Below, piece by piece: positions 1 through 12,900 of a DNA stretch of 64,000 nt; within the stretch, counting starts at the first letter, position 1, and every line of letters begins with the position of its first letter. The position numbers and the translations under genes were made by a program. Source of the stretch: Tetragonia tetragonoides (lineage: Eukaryota; Streptophyta; Magnoliopsida; Caryophyllales; Aizoaceae); NCBI GenBank assembly GCA_038025085.1, contig CM076150.1:2770001-2834000 (forward strand), in the 5' to 3' direction. Under the pieces are notes generated by a model. It was given only the letters and a program-made list of their open reading frames with translations. It was not told the DNA's origin and did no database searches.

Positions 1-455
1 CCTTAATCAAGTGATTATGGGCATCCTCTAAGAATCCTAATTCCAAAGAAGCAATCTCTTTCCTATACAGGGCTTTGGTATGTGAAGGTTCCCACTCCAG
101 AACAATTGAACATAAAGTTCTTGCCCTCTCAAAATCATTCAACTTAATAGCACAAGCAGCTAAATTAAGATTTAAAGAGATGGCCAAATCATGAAAGGTC
201 TTTTTCTCCTCATCACATAAAAGGCAAACCAAAAGACAGTAATTTTGCAGCTCTATCATAACATGCAATTGCATTCTTGAATTTTCCTTCCTTGAACCTG
301 CAATTTCCCTGAACTTTGAGCAGTTGGACATGGTGTAAAAGGTCTTTTGGGTCCTCTAAATGCATAAGTAGTTGAAAAATCCCCTCCTCTGGCTCATCAT
401 TCTCATTGCCAAGGTGAACATTTATCATATCGGATTGAATAGAGTTGCAATCCAT
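1..455 (-). CDS. TPR co-chaperone-like protein, 5' part, frame broken
   Basis: The start is the ATG at 453-455; the frame upstream of it has no other ATG. The first ~80 residues contain a TPR helix pair (GNCRFKEGKFKNAIACYDRA). After a one-base frame change near 215-230 the next frame continues as a second TPR (SLNLNLAACAIKLNDFERAR) and then TKALYRKEIASLELGFLEDA up to the window edge. The spacing and the NLAAC...KL...A pattern are typical of the TPR block in FKBP- and Hsp90-type co-chaperones, which bind chaperone C-termini. No catalytic domain lies in the visible part. The gene reads off the left edge, so its length and 3' domains are unknown. The frame break cannot be an intron because the two halves abut within a few bases; it is a real indel (pseudogene) or a sequence error in a T/A-rich run. 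Confidence 0.7.
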
Positions 456-800
456 AATCAAGAGACCACATGCAAATACAGAACAGACCAAGAAATCGAA
501 ACCCCCAAGCAGTTACCCAGACTAATAAACTACAAGTGCCAGCTTCAACTAGAACAGAAAACTTGAAAATTCAAGAAAGATTAAGTGAAAGTACCTGTGA
601 GAGAGACTTGAACTGACCCCAAGAACCACAGGTCTACGCTGATTGGACTCAAAGGTGAGACGGAGAAAACAAGGGGAGTGGGGTAGGTAGGGAGTAAGTT
701 GATCGCACTATAGATACGCGTTTAATGGTAGGAATCAGGTTGGAGTTGAAGAGGAGAGAGATTAGCTACTGTAGATTAGTGGCTACAACTTACCAAGTTC
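456..800 (-). promoter_or_regulatory. 5' flank and probable leader of the TPR gene
   Basis: Non-coding stretch upstream of the TPR start codon. A CAG/GTAC junction on the minus strand at 594/595 would be a good 5'-UTR splice donor, but I cannot fix the acceptor. No TATA box is obvious. Confidence 0.3.
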
Positions 801-1209
801 TCCAGGATCGATCTTTATAATTAATAATATACATCCAAGATCCGATCCCTATGAAGAGCAACCCCCCATGGTTATCTATGTTAATAGTAAAAATTGAGTT
901 TCTAGTTTTTTTTTTTTTTTTATCAGCATCCTCCAATATCAGCATCCTCCAAGTGATGCAGTAGGGGTTATATTGACCTAACTGTAAATTCAAATTGGAT
1001 TACAACATGAGGATTTTCTCTTATATTTATTGTTTGTATATGGTTATTTTCATCGTTATTTCTAATATATATATATATATGTACACACACCGTTGATCTT
1101 ACTTAATCTCGACTTCTTTTTTTCCTTTTGGCATATTTCATAATCAGTTTTTCTACACAACAAGTTATATATAGTGCAAATTTACATGTTCATGCTATGG
1201 TTAGTTATT

Positions 1210-1989
1210 GGAAAATTCCACTTGGTATCTCTCTGGTTGTGTCTTTTTCATTTGGTATCCAAATTTTTTTATCAAATCCGCGTGGTACCTGTTTACATTT
1301 ACCCAGTTCCAGTCTGTGTCCTTTTTCGTATTTTTCCGTTAGTTTTTTTCTAATACCTATTTTACCCTTAATGAATTTTCCATCCATTGTTAAACTTCTT
1401 CTTCATCATCTTTTTTCTCATACTCCATCAATAAAACTTCATCTATCACCCATCACCATCAGCAGCATCATCAGTCCACCACCACTACCATCACCCTAGC
1501 AGACCCCTCCATAACCACCAGTTGTCCAACCCACCACCAATCCACCATCCCACCAACAAATCATCCACCCCGCCCCCACCAACAAAGCCGTCACCCCCCA
1601 CCCCCACCATCAAATCTTCCACCCCGCCACCACCCTAACCCGAAAACCCCACCCAACCACAAAACCCAACTACCCCACCCCCGAAAACCCCACCCAGACT
1701 ACCTCTACCATGAAATCTCACTCCCAAAACCCCCAACCCTGAAACCCCACCTCAAAACCACCGAAAACCCTAACGCCCGAAAATCCCCACCACTAACCCC
1801 TACCCGCAATTCGAAACCCCCACCCTCAAAACCCCACCATAAAACCGCAATTCCAAAAAAATAAATAAATTTGATATTATTAAATTTTGCCCATTTGGTT
1901 TGAGGAAAGAGAATGAGAAGGAGGTTTAAATGGTGGTGGTAATGGCTGATTTTTGAGGAGAAAGAGAAGGGGTTTTGGTAGGGATGGTT

Positions 1990-2046
<57 letters not shown>

Positions 2047-2273
2047 GTTGTGAAAATAAAGGGTAATTTGGTCCAAATATTATAGCTGAAATATAAGAAC
2101 AAACGGAAAAATATAAAAATCGGTTGCCACGTCATAACATAACGGGAAAACTAACGGAAGTGGACACGAAGCAACTTTTTTTACAAGTATAAGAGTACCA
2201 TCTGGACTTTGAAAAATATTTTGGGTACCAAGTGAAAAAGCCAATAATACGAGGATACTATGTGGAATTTTCC
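1210..2273. mobile_element. Mutator-like MITE, 9-bp TSD
   Basis: A 1064-bp element is bounded by perfect 9-bp direct repeats TTAGTTATT at 1201-1209 and 2274-2282. Its ends are inverted repeats that begin GGAAAATTCCAC and continue, diverged, for about 130 bp (for example the CTTGGTA(T/C)C and CCGTTAGTTTT words occur at both ends). The interior is a C-rich Pro/His-like stretch and a GA microsatellite, with no transposase. The 9-bp TSD and long inverted ends fit Mutator-like non-autonomous elements. It shares architecture, not obvious sequence, with 41401-42539. Confidence 0.85.
2000..2042. repeat. (GA)n microsatellite
   Basis: About 21 uninterrupted GA units inside the MITE at 1210-2273. Confidence 0.95.
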
Positions 2274-2282
2274 TTAGTTATT

Positions 2283-3143
2283 ATAGGAGGCATTATTAAG
2301 GGCTAGATTCCTTGTGTAAGGTATTCTAATGAAAGGTATCATCGTATCTTAAAAACGATTTATTTGCTTAACCATTTTCCATATTTTGATGAAAATAATG
2401 TTTTAAGTAGAGCATTCTAAAGAACTTCACGTCCTTGTTTTAATTACTCCGTACATTTCTACTCTTCAATTCATAGTTTGTAATAATTTGATCCACATAA
2501 ATACTTCATTTGGTGTTGTTATCATCATCTATTTCTTCAACAAATGGTGCTTCTTATACATAGTTAATGCTAATTTAGTATACTATATGTACTTATAGAT
2601 TGATTAGATTCACACCCCCAGAAGTGTCACAATCTAACTTCCATTTATTTCTTCTATTGATAGGAATGAAGGTTGCGTCAAATAAGAGTACTTGTGTCAT
2701 GCGTGCGCTAATTTGTTAATGTTAATCCAAATCCATGATTGAGAAGTTTGGCCATAAGATGATCCCTAAACCAGAATTATTATTGTTGTAGCATTATGCG
2801 TTGAGTGACGACAACATTGTCATTTTCTGGTACAACTTTACGTGGCATTTGAGTTTTATAAATAATAATCAGGTGAAAATTATTTGTGAGGTGACATTTT
2901 TGCTTCAATCCACCAAATTTATAGGAGCGCCGTTTTCCTTATGATGGTAGCCGTCAATGGGAAATCAATGAACTTCGTTCTACCACAAATTAGGTGCCGA
3001 CATCTGCATATAAAAAATATAAAAAAATTTAAGAAGTGTCAATGGTTGTTTTTGATGAGACAATGATCACTTTTTAGTGAAACAGTGGTTGTTATTCATG
3101 GTAAGGGACTTTTATATTTCTAAATATTGACCATATTTTATTG
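2283..3143. other. Intergenic, no gene seen
   Basis: AT-rich unique-looking sequence without a credible exon, RNA gene or repeat that I could recognise. Confidence 0.4.
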
Positions 3144-3146
3144 TAA

Positions 3147-3438
3147 GGCTCTGTTTGATCCACCTTAATTTTATTTAAATTCAGTTCAGTCCAGTCCAGT
3201 CCAGTTCAGTTCAGTTCATGTGTAACTTTATCACTCATATAACTTTTGATTCCGAAATAATTTTACGATGATAACTACGTCATTGGAAAGATCTCAAAGC
3301 ACACTTTCAAATGAGTCTAATATTGACTATGTTTGGACGAATTCTAAATGGTAAACCGTCAAGTATAAAAAATCAATTAAGTTCAGTTCAGTTCAGATCA
3401 GTTCAGATCAGTTTTATCCAATTGAATCAAACGGAGTC
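3147..3438. mobile_element. Tourist/Harbinger-like MITE with TTCAG arrays
   Basis: A 292-bp element with TAA target duplications at 3144-3146 and 3439-3441 and inverted ends GGCTCTGTTTGAT and GACTCCGTTTGAT. Runs of the pentamer TTCAG lie just inside both ends. The 3-bp TAA TSD and G-rich ends match PIF/Harbinger (Tourist) MITEs. Similar TTCAG-array elements lie at 4616-4895 and 27664-27993. Confidence 0.75.
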
Positions 3439-4183
3439 TAAGTTGATCTCACCCATTTACCCCTCTTTACTTCTTACCCATGTGCTCATGTACATATGAC
3501 TTGTGAGTATAGTAATAGTTCAATGAAGAACAATGCAATCAAGCATGACCTTACATTGGATATTGACAATTCGTCAGAAATGGCGTCTAAACAAAATGGA
3601 AGCCAAAATATACAAGTTGCCAAAAACACAATGATGCTAAATTTTCCACTCTTTTCTAAGTCAATTTTATCTTTTAAAAAATTACTAATCAAAAGAAAAA
3701 GAACAAATATGAAAATACCACTCGCCAAAAACCATTGCGTGAAGCAACAATAGACTAAAATATTGCTATTAATAGATTGTTAGACCAACTTTGAAAAGCA
3801 TCAAAGCAAAAATTGTGGTACAAATTGGCTTATTTTAGAACAAAATAGGAAACAACACCCATCATTTTCCAATGGTGAAGGTTAGCTTTGGATGCGAAAT
3901 GATAATGGTGAAAGCAGCCAGTTGACCATTATACACAAAATGTGTCATCAATAATCTCCATATAAAGCCAAATCATATTGCTTGCCATTTTACTTGATGG
4001 TGACCATGCACCTCTTGGAAATTCTACTACAAAGGATAATTTTTTCAGCCTTTTGACTTGTTTAAGTCTTTAAGCATTCTCTAATTTTAGCCCTTGTTAC
4101 GGTGAGCTTATGCATGCGTATATTACGGCCACCTTCGACTTTCTAAGTATTGTATTGACTTCATGGCTTCTAAGAATATTTTA

Positions 4184-4481
4184 GTGGTTGTTTGATTGAT
4201 AATGAGAAATGTGCAAAGGAAAACTTCCGAGAAAGTAGAAAAGTGCAAAGTTGTTCGGTTGACAAAATTGTAGGAAGTGACACTTTTCAGAAAGTTCTAC
4301 TTTCCCCAAAATGGAAAAAGTCGTCACTTACCTAGTCCCCCCAATTTAGTGGGACTTCATGCACGAAATTTTACTTCTCATTGTCAACCAAACAACTTTA
4401 CCCACTTTTCAAGAAGTTCTGTTTCATGAAAACTATTAGTTCCCAGAATGTTGCACTTCCCACATTCAACCAAACAACCAC
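4184..4481. mobile_element. Harbinger-like MITE (GTGGTTGTTTG ends)
   Basis: A 298-bp element flanked by TTA at 4181-4183 and 4482-4484, with inverted ends GTGGTTGTTTGRTTGA. There is no coding capacity. The interior (ACTTCCGAGAAAGTAGAA, CTACTTT..CAAAATGGA) resembles the sequence in ARC5 intron 4 at 21530-21790, so at least two relatives are present. Confidence 0.7.
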
Positions 4482-4615
4482 TTAAACTAATCTTAACTAC
4501 CTCCTTCCTTTGACGTTCTTAATATTGGTCGTTTAATGTTGTGGAACAAGGATTAAGAAGCTATTAGTCTCAATTGTACCTAAAATAGGCATACGAAGCA
4601 TTTTTGACTATCTTA

Positions 4616-4895
4616 GGGTGTCTTCTTTAGAGCTTATAATGTCAATTCAGTTCAGTTCTGTTTAGTTATGTTCAGTTCAGGAATGGCCTCGTGTAGTTCA
4701 ATAGTTTATAGTTCAATTCAGTGATGCTCAATTCACCGGTGTTCATTTCAATTCAAAAACATACATTTTCACTCACATATCTACCGGTTTTCAATTCAGT
4801 TTAATGGTGTTTATTTCATTTCAATTGTGTTGAATTCAGTTTAATTCAGTTTATCCAATCTAGTTCAGTTCAATTCAACCTCAAAGAACGTACCC
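4616..4895. mobile_element. TTCAG-array MITE, second copy
   Basis: Ends GGGTGTCTTCTTT and, inverted, GGGTACGTTCTTT surround many degenerate TTCAG/TTCAAT words. The flanks are TTA on the left and TAA on the right, so the target duplication is imperfect. It is related in design to 3147-3438 and 27664-27993. Confidence 0.55.
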
Positions 4896-5179
4896 TAACT
4901 CTTTGACTTGAGACTTAGCAAAGAATATGAGCAACTTTCTAAATAATGTAAAACAAGGATATGCTTTAATGGACTTCGAAAATGACTTGTAATATGAAAC
5001 AAAACCAATTAACGACCTATTTTAATGAACGAATAAAATATTCTATCTGGTTTGCACCAGAGGTTCAGTTTGAATATATTGCGTAAGGATTAATCATATT
5101 AGTATCAAGCCAACCTATAAATGGGTACAATACTCTCAGTGTGTAATTTCTTCGTTCAAAAGAGTTGTACCCTCACCCT

Positions 5180-5469
5180 TAGCGCTGTTCACAGGCCGAT
5201 TTAGGCTGGACTTTTGTACTGGACCAACCAGGTCAAGGCCGGACCAAATGAGACCAACTCCATTTTTGGACCGATCAAATAAGGTTTCGGCTCGGTCTGA
5301 TCTGCAATCTAGTCGGTTTAGACCAGTTAGGGGAATGGCATGAGAAGTTAAAGAACAAGCCTTTGATTCTTTTCCCCAAAATCGGTTAGGCCTAAAATCG
5401 GTCAGTCAGGTCTAAGACCGGTCACAAATGATTCGGTCTCATTCGAATTCGGACCGGTAACCAACCCTA
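5180..5469. mobile_element. hAT-like MITE, 8-bp TSD CTCACCCT
   Basis: A 290-bp element with perfect 8-bp duplications at 5172-5179 and 5470-5477 and diverged inverted ends TAGCGCTGTTCACAGGCC and TAGGGTTGGTTACCGGTCC. The interior is a degenerate array of GGTC/GACC words. The 8-bp TSD and TAG.. ends fit hAT-type non-autonomous elements. Confidence 0.75.
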
Positions 5470-5477
5470 CTCACCCT

Positions 5478-6225
5478 TGCTTAAAGAATGAGAATATCAC
5501 CAAATCACTCGGGTCATTGAATTTCAGCTAATCCATTAAATAACTTGATTGAAAATGTATTTTCTATAGCATGTTAATGAAAGGGTTCCATTTCAAGTCT
5601 CATTAACATTTTCCCCCTTTGTCTTTTACGGTGTCCCTCTTAACCCAATCGTCAAAGATACCATTGATGGGCTTAAACAAGACGTTGGACTTGGATTCCC
5701 TGATATCACTCACTTGTTTAGTTTTCGAACCAAATTACGCCATAGCGTAGCTTCTGGGTTTGTTCGGCTATAGTTAGTTGTAACTGTAGTTTTAGATGTT
5801 TTACTAGTGGCAATCAATTTCTTTCCACTGCTTTCTGTAAGACAGTAATCCATTGCTACTAACATCCGATGGCTTATTTCTTTCTCAACACTTTCATACT
5901 CTGCAATGTCGAACATGTTCACTCATATTGAACTATTAGAACTAAGAGACATTCAACCCGAGTCTTCGCTATGGATATGTTATTGCAAGTTATGCAAGCT
6001 CAATGTAATACACACCTTCAGGCTATCAAGCAGTTTAGGTAACTTATGGTTTGTACGTGAAAAGTCGCAACAAATGCTTGGCGTTTGATCAGAAGCTTAC
6101 TCAAGCCACTTCGAACGATATACCGATAGCAGATGTTCCACAGGTTGACTTCTGCTACCATCTTTGGAGGATGTAGAAGTGATTTTCGTTGGGGGCGAGG
6201 GGCAATAGTTGAGTAATAGTTGAAC
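5478..6225. other. Intergenic, no assigned gene
   Basis: Open frames of about 60-70 codons occur on both strands (for example 5710-5922 minus). A plus-strand run near 5632-5720 reads like protein (GVPLNPIVKDTIDGLKQDVG) but hits stops. I cannot match any of it to a family; it may be decayed coding sequence. Confidence 0.3.
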
Positions 6226-6340
6226 TTTTAATAGGGAAAAACCTCTGGAATTTTTGTAATTACCCAAATTTCCCGGAACTTGGTTGGGGGCGTTTGCCCC
6301 CTATCCCAAAGGGCTGGATCCGCCCCTGCTACCATGACCA
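6226..6340 (-). repeat. GGCGGATCCA-type repeat fragment
   Basis: On the minus strand the fragment begins with a GGGGCGGATCCAG motif and a G-run (GGGGGCAAACGCCCCC), the hallmark of a common non-coding plant repeat. Related copies are at 19965-20115 and 62560-62675. Confidence 0.45.
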
Positions 6341-6975
6341 GTTGGACATGAGTGCCTTGCCATTGCCTACACAATTGCAAGGATATTCGTGTTTCGGAAT
6401 CCTCGCAAAACCTCGCTCGATCTTGTGGGTGTTCTGTGAAGCAGCTGTACCTCAAGCAACAACACATTACAGGAGAATGTCCTAAAAAAAGTTTAAAGCA
6501 CAGCTGAAATAATGATTATCTAACAGAAGCTCAATATTACCCATTCGAGGGACATGTGGAAGTTCTCAGTATAGACACAAGCAGGAAGCAGCCTGACTCA
6601 TGAAATCCAGAAAGCATAAACAATCATATAGATGAACAATAATAGGCTTCAAGGCCTTTCAATTAGCAGAACAACACAAAATTGATGTAGTATATGGACC
6701 AAATTGATGTAGAACAACACAAAATGCATGTTTGCACAAAGATAACTAGATAAGAAAGCAACTTTCGGTGAGCACTAGCATACATCCAATGTTATACAAT
6801 GGAGATCATTAAGAAATTAAGTCAGTCACACCAAGCAAAATAGACTGTGCATACCTCACTATCATGGCATTTGATGGCAGCACAAGCTATTAGGTAAGAA
6901 CTTACTCGACTAAAGAAAATATGTACTCAGGGCATCCATCAAGATTAATGGATTACCATTTGTACGAGTAGAAAG
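6341..6975 (-). other. Probable 3' UTR and downstream flank of ARC5
   Basis: AT-rich sequence after the ARC5 stop codon with no other coding signal. No poly(A) site could be fixed. Confidence 0.4.
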
Positions 6976-9900
6976 CTATGGTACAGACTTGACTTCTTGG
7001 TAAAGGTGCATGTGGATTTGTTTGAATTTCTCTTTGAGCCTCTGTATCTGCATTATCACCAAGAAACTTCAAGAGTTACTCATCCAACCAGTGATGATAT
7101 GTAGATTCAGAGAATGATGGTGAAATCGGCTTACCCGTTTAAGCTCAATCTCTGTGTCTCGCTTCCGTTGACCTAAAGAGCTTCTTATACTAGAAATGTC
7201 AAATAAGCTATCCATATTATCTTGGAATTTAGACTCCAAGTCCTCACGGAGGAGCGCAGGTAACTTGTCCACTATTGGCATTAACAGAAAGCAGTTGAAC
7301 TACAGAAGTTGAAGCAACCAATCAGTATACAGACCAAAAATCATCTCAAATCACCTCAAATACGTAGTATTTTCAAAGATTTGTTTGTGCTAGTAATTAT
7401 GCATTGTGAATAAGAAATATCACCAAGTTAATAGTATAAATAGTGGTATGACATTAACCTTCAACTCTGCTGATGCCAAAAAGTACTCTTTTATCCCTTG
7501 AAATATTTGCTGGACTAAAGCATAGACAATCCTCTCAGATGAAGGAGCAAGTCTTCGATTCCAGAGGGTATTGTCTAGAAGGTCAGCCAGCCTCGTCTCT
7601 GTCATGGGAGTAGAACCACTGGCGTCCATGCCTGAGGCCAAGTGGCTTGATTTAGCAGCCACTTTTGCCTTGTTGTCTGGCTTTTCATTGAGTGTTGAAT
7701 CTTGGGCAATACCAGAAGAATAATTAACACTAAGAACAGAAGGATCTGCTGTGCTTGCACCAAATGAGTCCAAAAAATGCCGTAAACCAGCCCGATTCTG
7801 CAAATTGACAATAAAGATTATGCAACACAAATATTGTTGAGGGATAATCGCTAGCTAGACGTTGAAATCAATATCAATCTCAAGACTTGTCAATACAACT
7901 TAAAACATTCGTTAACGTATCGTGAACTAGTTCAGCAAATGGAGCAAATGGAACATCTTCTGTGTCTAATTCTACTTCTTTGTTAACTTGGTATGCTAAA
8001 GTATTAGATACACTTTGGATGAAGCCTACAAGGACCGCACTCCAAAGGCAAAATTACCAGTCAGTTAAAACCAAGTGTACCATTACTTGAATACCCAAAA
8101 GGCCAAAAGCATCTTCGAGCATTAGCTCTATTTTGAAAAGTTAATAATCAAGACTCAACCCCTCCCTTTGTGGTTTATGAAGCTTTATTAGTACACAATT
8201 GATGATAATGTACATTTCCGAAAGAGTTGAAAGCCTGGGTAGTTTTTCAACCATAGATTATAATGAACTACATTAAAGGTATCACAAAATTGCCCCCTAC
8301 TTCTTTGTTGTGAAGTAGTCACTGATCTAATGGAAAACAACCTCTTGAATTATGACCCAGAAGCCTCACGAGAAGCATTGGAGCAATGGCACAGGCATAC
8401 TTTTAGTATGGTCAACTCTAGCTGCAAGCAAGTCTGGAAACAACTCTTCGTAAATTCTTGTTCTCTTCACAGCACTAACACATAAATCAAATATATTCAA
8501 AAGACTTAATTGGTCTCTTTCTTTGGACAGTGCAATAAGCTACCTATCGAATATCTTTCAATACATTACCTGCTTATTTAACTTTTCTCCCAGGCAGGAG
8601 GGTACATTGAATTTATTCCATCTCGATATTCTTGTCTTGCTTGACAACAGACTCATGCATTGTTAAAGAAGAAATGAAAATGCTAGTTTTTGTCAAGCAC
8701 ACCAATTACTTCACTCTCCATCCTGAAACAATTGTCTCACTTGTTTACTATTTTTCAAAGAAAGGTCCAAGAAACAATAAACCCACGCACGTGGGGAATA
8801 ATTTGAGCACATGACAATTATTTAAGGATAGAGGATGTAGTATATTAGTGTCCTTTGAACATTGACTCTGTTTCCCTTAATCTCTATTAGGCCAACCAGG
8901 ATGAGGTGGTAGCTTATTGGTAGCACCATCCCTCAAACTCCGGGAATACCCGGGTTTGAAACCTCCCTCCCCGACTTTGGGGTGGTTAATGAATCAATGA
9001 TGTAAATCCCCCTTTCCCACCCATGGGACTTAGGCATATGGGCTTGTTGGTCAGTTGACTGGGCTCTGTTGGGCAATCCTTGCTAGTTGCTAGTTCAAAC
9101 AAAGAATTAAAAAACATAAAAAAAAAAACATTACACCAGCCTCAAAAAATGATATTTCATTCAGAGAAAATAATTCATGTCTATCTGCTAGAAATCATAT
9201 TAACATGTTAATTATTCAGTTGTACCTTATTATGAAGGGACCAAGTAACATAGCGGGTGGTGCTCACCAGATCTTCCATGCATCTGCAGAGAACAATCAA
9301 GTTAACAAGAACAAGTCTTCAGAAATAAGGGTTTGTATGTTAATTACAGGGCACATGAGAATATAGAATACACTTGTCTTGTATCTAAATCACATCAACA
9401 CCAATTTTGACAAAGTGAACCTCTATTTTCATAACCTTCCCTCCAACAGTCCAACCCAACTGAATAAAAGTAGACACGAGAAAATCTTAACTTCTAGAAT
9501 GCTTGGAAGAATTTAGCAAAAGATTTTAACAGATTGAAGCATTGCATCAATTTAATCTTGACACAAGTTTGAAGAAAGTTTGGTGTCTACTTGAGAAGCA
9601 AATTATGTTTGTAATTTTAGAGATGATTCATTAACGCATATATGTTCTACATGAATCTGGAACTTTCTTCACTACTTTTTGTTATAGAAGTTTTTTCTCG
9701 CCCTGAAAGGACTGTATCAAATGTAAAGCTCCAAACTCTGAAACAATTTCAACATAAGTTATGCAGGAAGTATTTCACACATAGATCAAAGAACATTCCT
9801 AGGAGATTTGAGAAACGTGTGATTATCATTGTTTCAAGGAACATGAAATGTACAGATGAATATAAACATTTCTGGCATTCTGTTACAGCGGAAACAGCCT

Positions 9901-12900
9901 CTCTGCTAGGTGACTAGTTAGGGGTAAGGCTGCGTACATCTAGGCTTTCCCTGACCCCTCCCTCGCCGGAATAGAGTGGGTTGTTGTTGCTTTTACATAC
10001 CACGACAACTTTGTGTTGTCAAACTCTGTTTAGCAGTTCCTCATAGATTGATACTGCAGCTTTGCAAAGAGGAAGCTGTATTCTAGATCTTCCCCGGATT
10101 TGACAAAGATCAAATATCTCACATCTCTTTTCTCCACACCAAATAGTTTAATGCTGCGTCAAAGCTAATTGCAGTAACTCAGATTTCAAAGTCCCTCAAT
10201 AGCTATTATCCATTAGACATGATGGATGGTATAGATGCATGGTATAGGTGGATGAGAAGAGGCTCTAGAAGGGCCTGACTGATCCCTGAATGGAAAGTTA
10301 AAAGCATCTCCAATGGCAGCTGCAACTGCAAGACAGTTGCAGACAGCTACAAGTCAACTGCCATTTCTAACGGCCTGACAGAACACCTTTGGAAGCCCAA
10401 CAAGCATATTACACTCATACTAAATAAGTTTAAATCACAGCCTCCCAACCCACTCACTTCCACCGCCATGAAAAGCAATTCAATTCCACAACACAATGAC
10501 AAGGCAAACAAATATCTTCAGATGGTGGAACTTATGCAGCCCTCTGCCGTTTAAGCAGAGATTGTTCGCAAAAGCCCCTAGAAAAGCTCTGAGAAGCAGC
10601 CATTATCAGCAGAACTAGACCTGGCAAACGGGTCGGTTAGGTCGGGTTTCGGTCGGTCAAATACGGGTCGGGTCAAATAGGGTCGGGTTAAATACGGGTC
10701 AGGTCGAATACATCGGGTCAAATACGGGTTCAGTTTCGGGTTACCCAACGGGTTTGACAAATATTATCTCACAACATTCGGGTTCGGGTCGGTCTCGAGT
10801 CAAAACGGGACGGATCATTTCGGGTTTGAATCTTATCGGGTGGGGTCAGTTTTTGCCAGCTCTAAGCGGAACCATAACAAAGTTGAGCCAAATTTAGCTG
10901 CTTACTTTTCTCGGCAAGATCTTTCAGTAGATTCTGCAAAATAGTTGAAAGCTGAAGCAACACGGTCCAGAAAAACCTCATTGCGGCTCAGATATTCACC
11001 ATCTTTCTGTCAAATGAAGTTGTACTAGACCTCAGAAAACTATTACTTTTTACATCACCATAATCCAGATAATACATCAGAAAAATAATAACAAAAAATA
11101 CCTGTAGAAGGTGGATACAGATAGGATGCAATCTCTTGACGATGTACAAGAGCCTGTTCCCTAGCTGCATGAAATAATAATAACTACTAATAGTATGAGT
11201 AACAACAACAACAATCTTAACACATACACATCACATGGACATCCAACCAAAAAAGTATAAAAAAATAGAGTGAAGAAAGAAAATAATATAATAACAGTAA
11301 GACCATTAACATTAAAATAATGGTAAGCAACTAAGCAACAGAAGCCACCCTACCAAATATACGCACACACACATGCAAGGAGAAGAGAGAAGTACCAAGA
11401 GAACTTCCATATGTAGACTGTAGTGCTGCAAATAACTATGAAATGTGCACGCAAAATTGTACGAGAGCAAAAGGGTACTATGTAGTCTCACGCTCACATC
11501 CATTTCCTACCAAAATCCATTACCATTACCATTACCCCAGTGCCTCCAAAGAGGCTCCCGCCTAGGCAGGGTAAGGGGGGGTCGATTGTACGCAGCCTTA
11601 CCCCTGTGAGAGTCTCACAGAGAGGCTGTTTCCGTTTGACCCGAGATCCGAAGTGCGACGACAATCGGTAACTTCACAATGAATAAGAAGTGCTGACAGT
11701 TTTATGAGCCATTTTGCTTTAGTCCATTACATTCCAAAGCCAAAAAGTAAAGAAGCTTTTGGCTCCACTGGAAATGGTGGACATCATTTCCTACCAAAAT
11801 AAAAGCCAATAAAACAGAACACTTCATTCCTCTGAAGATTCCGAGAGAGCTGTTACCAGAAAACATTGATTGAATACCTAATTAGAAGCCACATAAGCCT
11901 ACTGTTATCACTACAAACCGATGGGAAGTGTTCTTTCCCTAAGTTTTGTTAACACTATTACCAAAGTCCAGACAAATGCTTTCACCTTCATAGGTATCTT
12001 TGCTTTCCAAATGTAGTCTGCTAGAGGAAACCGAGGGAGAAGTGTTCCCAAATCCCAAAAGAAGGACTTGCAGGAGAACTCCCCCGAAGGATCTCCAATT
12101 CACCTCCTAGAATCATCTGAGCTCGAAAGCTGTATAGGCTCCACAAGTGTAACAAGCGTAATGAGGTCCTCCATCTCCCTATCGTGAGGTGGCCGACGAA
12201 GATGTAAATTCCAGGAACCACTCTGGACCGAGAAAAAGTCTGCTACCACACCCTCATGAAGAGTAGATAACTGAAACAACCAAGGTAATCTCGAACAGAA
12301 TGTTTGGCCACCCCTCCAATTATCCTCCCAGAACCTTATCCGTGCACCATTACCAAGTTCCAACTCAACTCGAGAAAGGAAACGCGGAAGGACCTGGGAA
12401 ATGAACTTCCATGGACTAGCATGTGTATAGGTCCCTGTAAATTGTGCATCCCACCCATTCTCCTGCATCCCATACCTACTCCGAATTACTCGATGCCAAA
12501 GACTATCCATCTCCCGTGGAAAACTCCCAAGCCATTTGCCCACAAGGGCAATGTTTTTTGCTACCAACCTGCCCACACCCAGACCCCCTTCCTCCTAGGA
12601 AACACCCCTTATGCCAGTTCGCTAAATGATCCTTCCGCTCCCCGTCCACACCAGACCACAGGAAGTCCATCATAAGTTTCTCGATCCTATTAGCTATGGC
12701 TGCCGGAATCCGAAATAAAGAGAGGTAGTACAATGGTATACAGGAAAGACAGGACTCAAGTAAAGTCATCCTGCCCCAAGAGAGAAATAAACCCGCTTCC
12801 AGCCATCTAATCGCTTAGAAACCCGCTGCACAACTGGCTCCCAAAAAAGCCTCCGAACGTGGGTTACCACCTAAAAGCACACCTAAGTAGGTAAGTGGCC

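Noticed and set aside
1128..1499. 123-codon plus-strand frame
   Set aside because: Spans the end of a MITE and low-complexity sequence; no start context or homology.
5710..5922. 70-codon minus-strand frame as a gene
   Set aside because: No homology, no splice context and no flanking exons seen.
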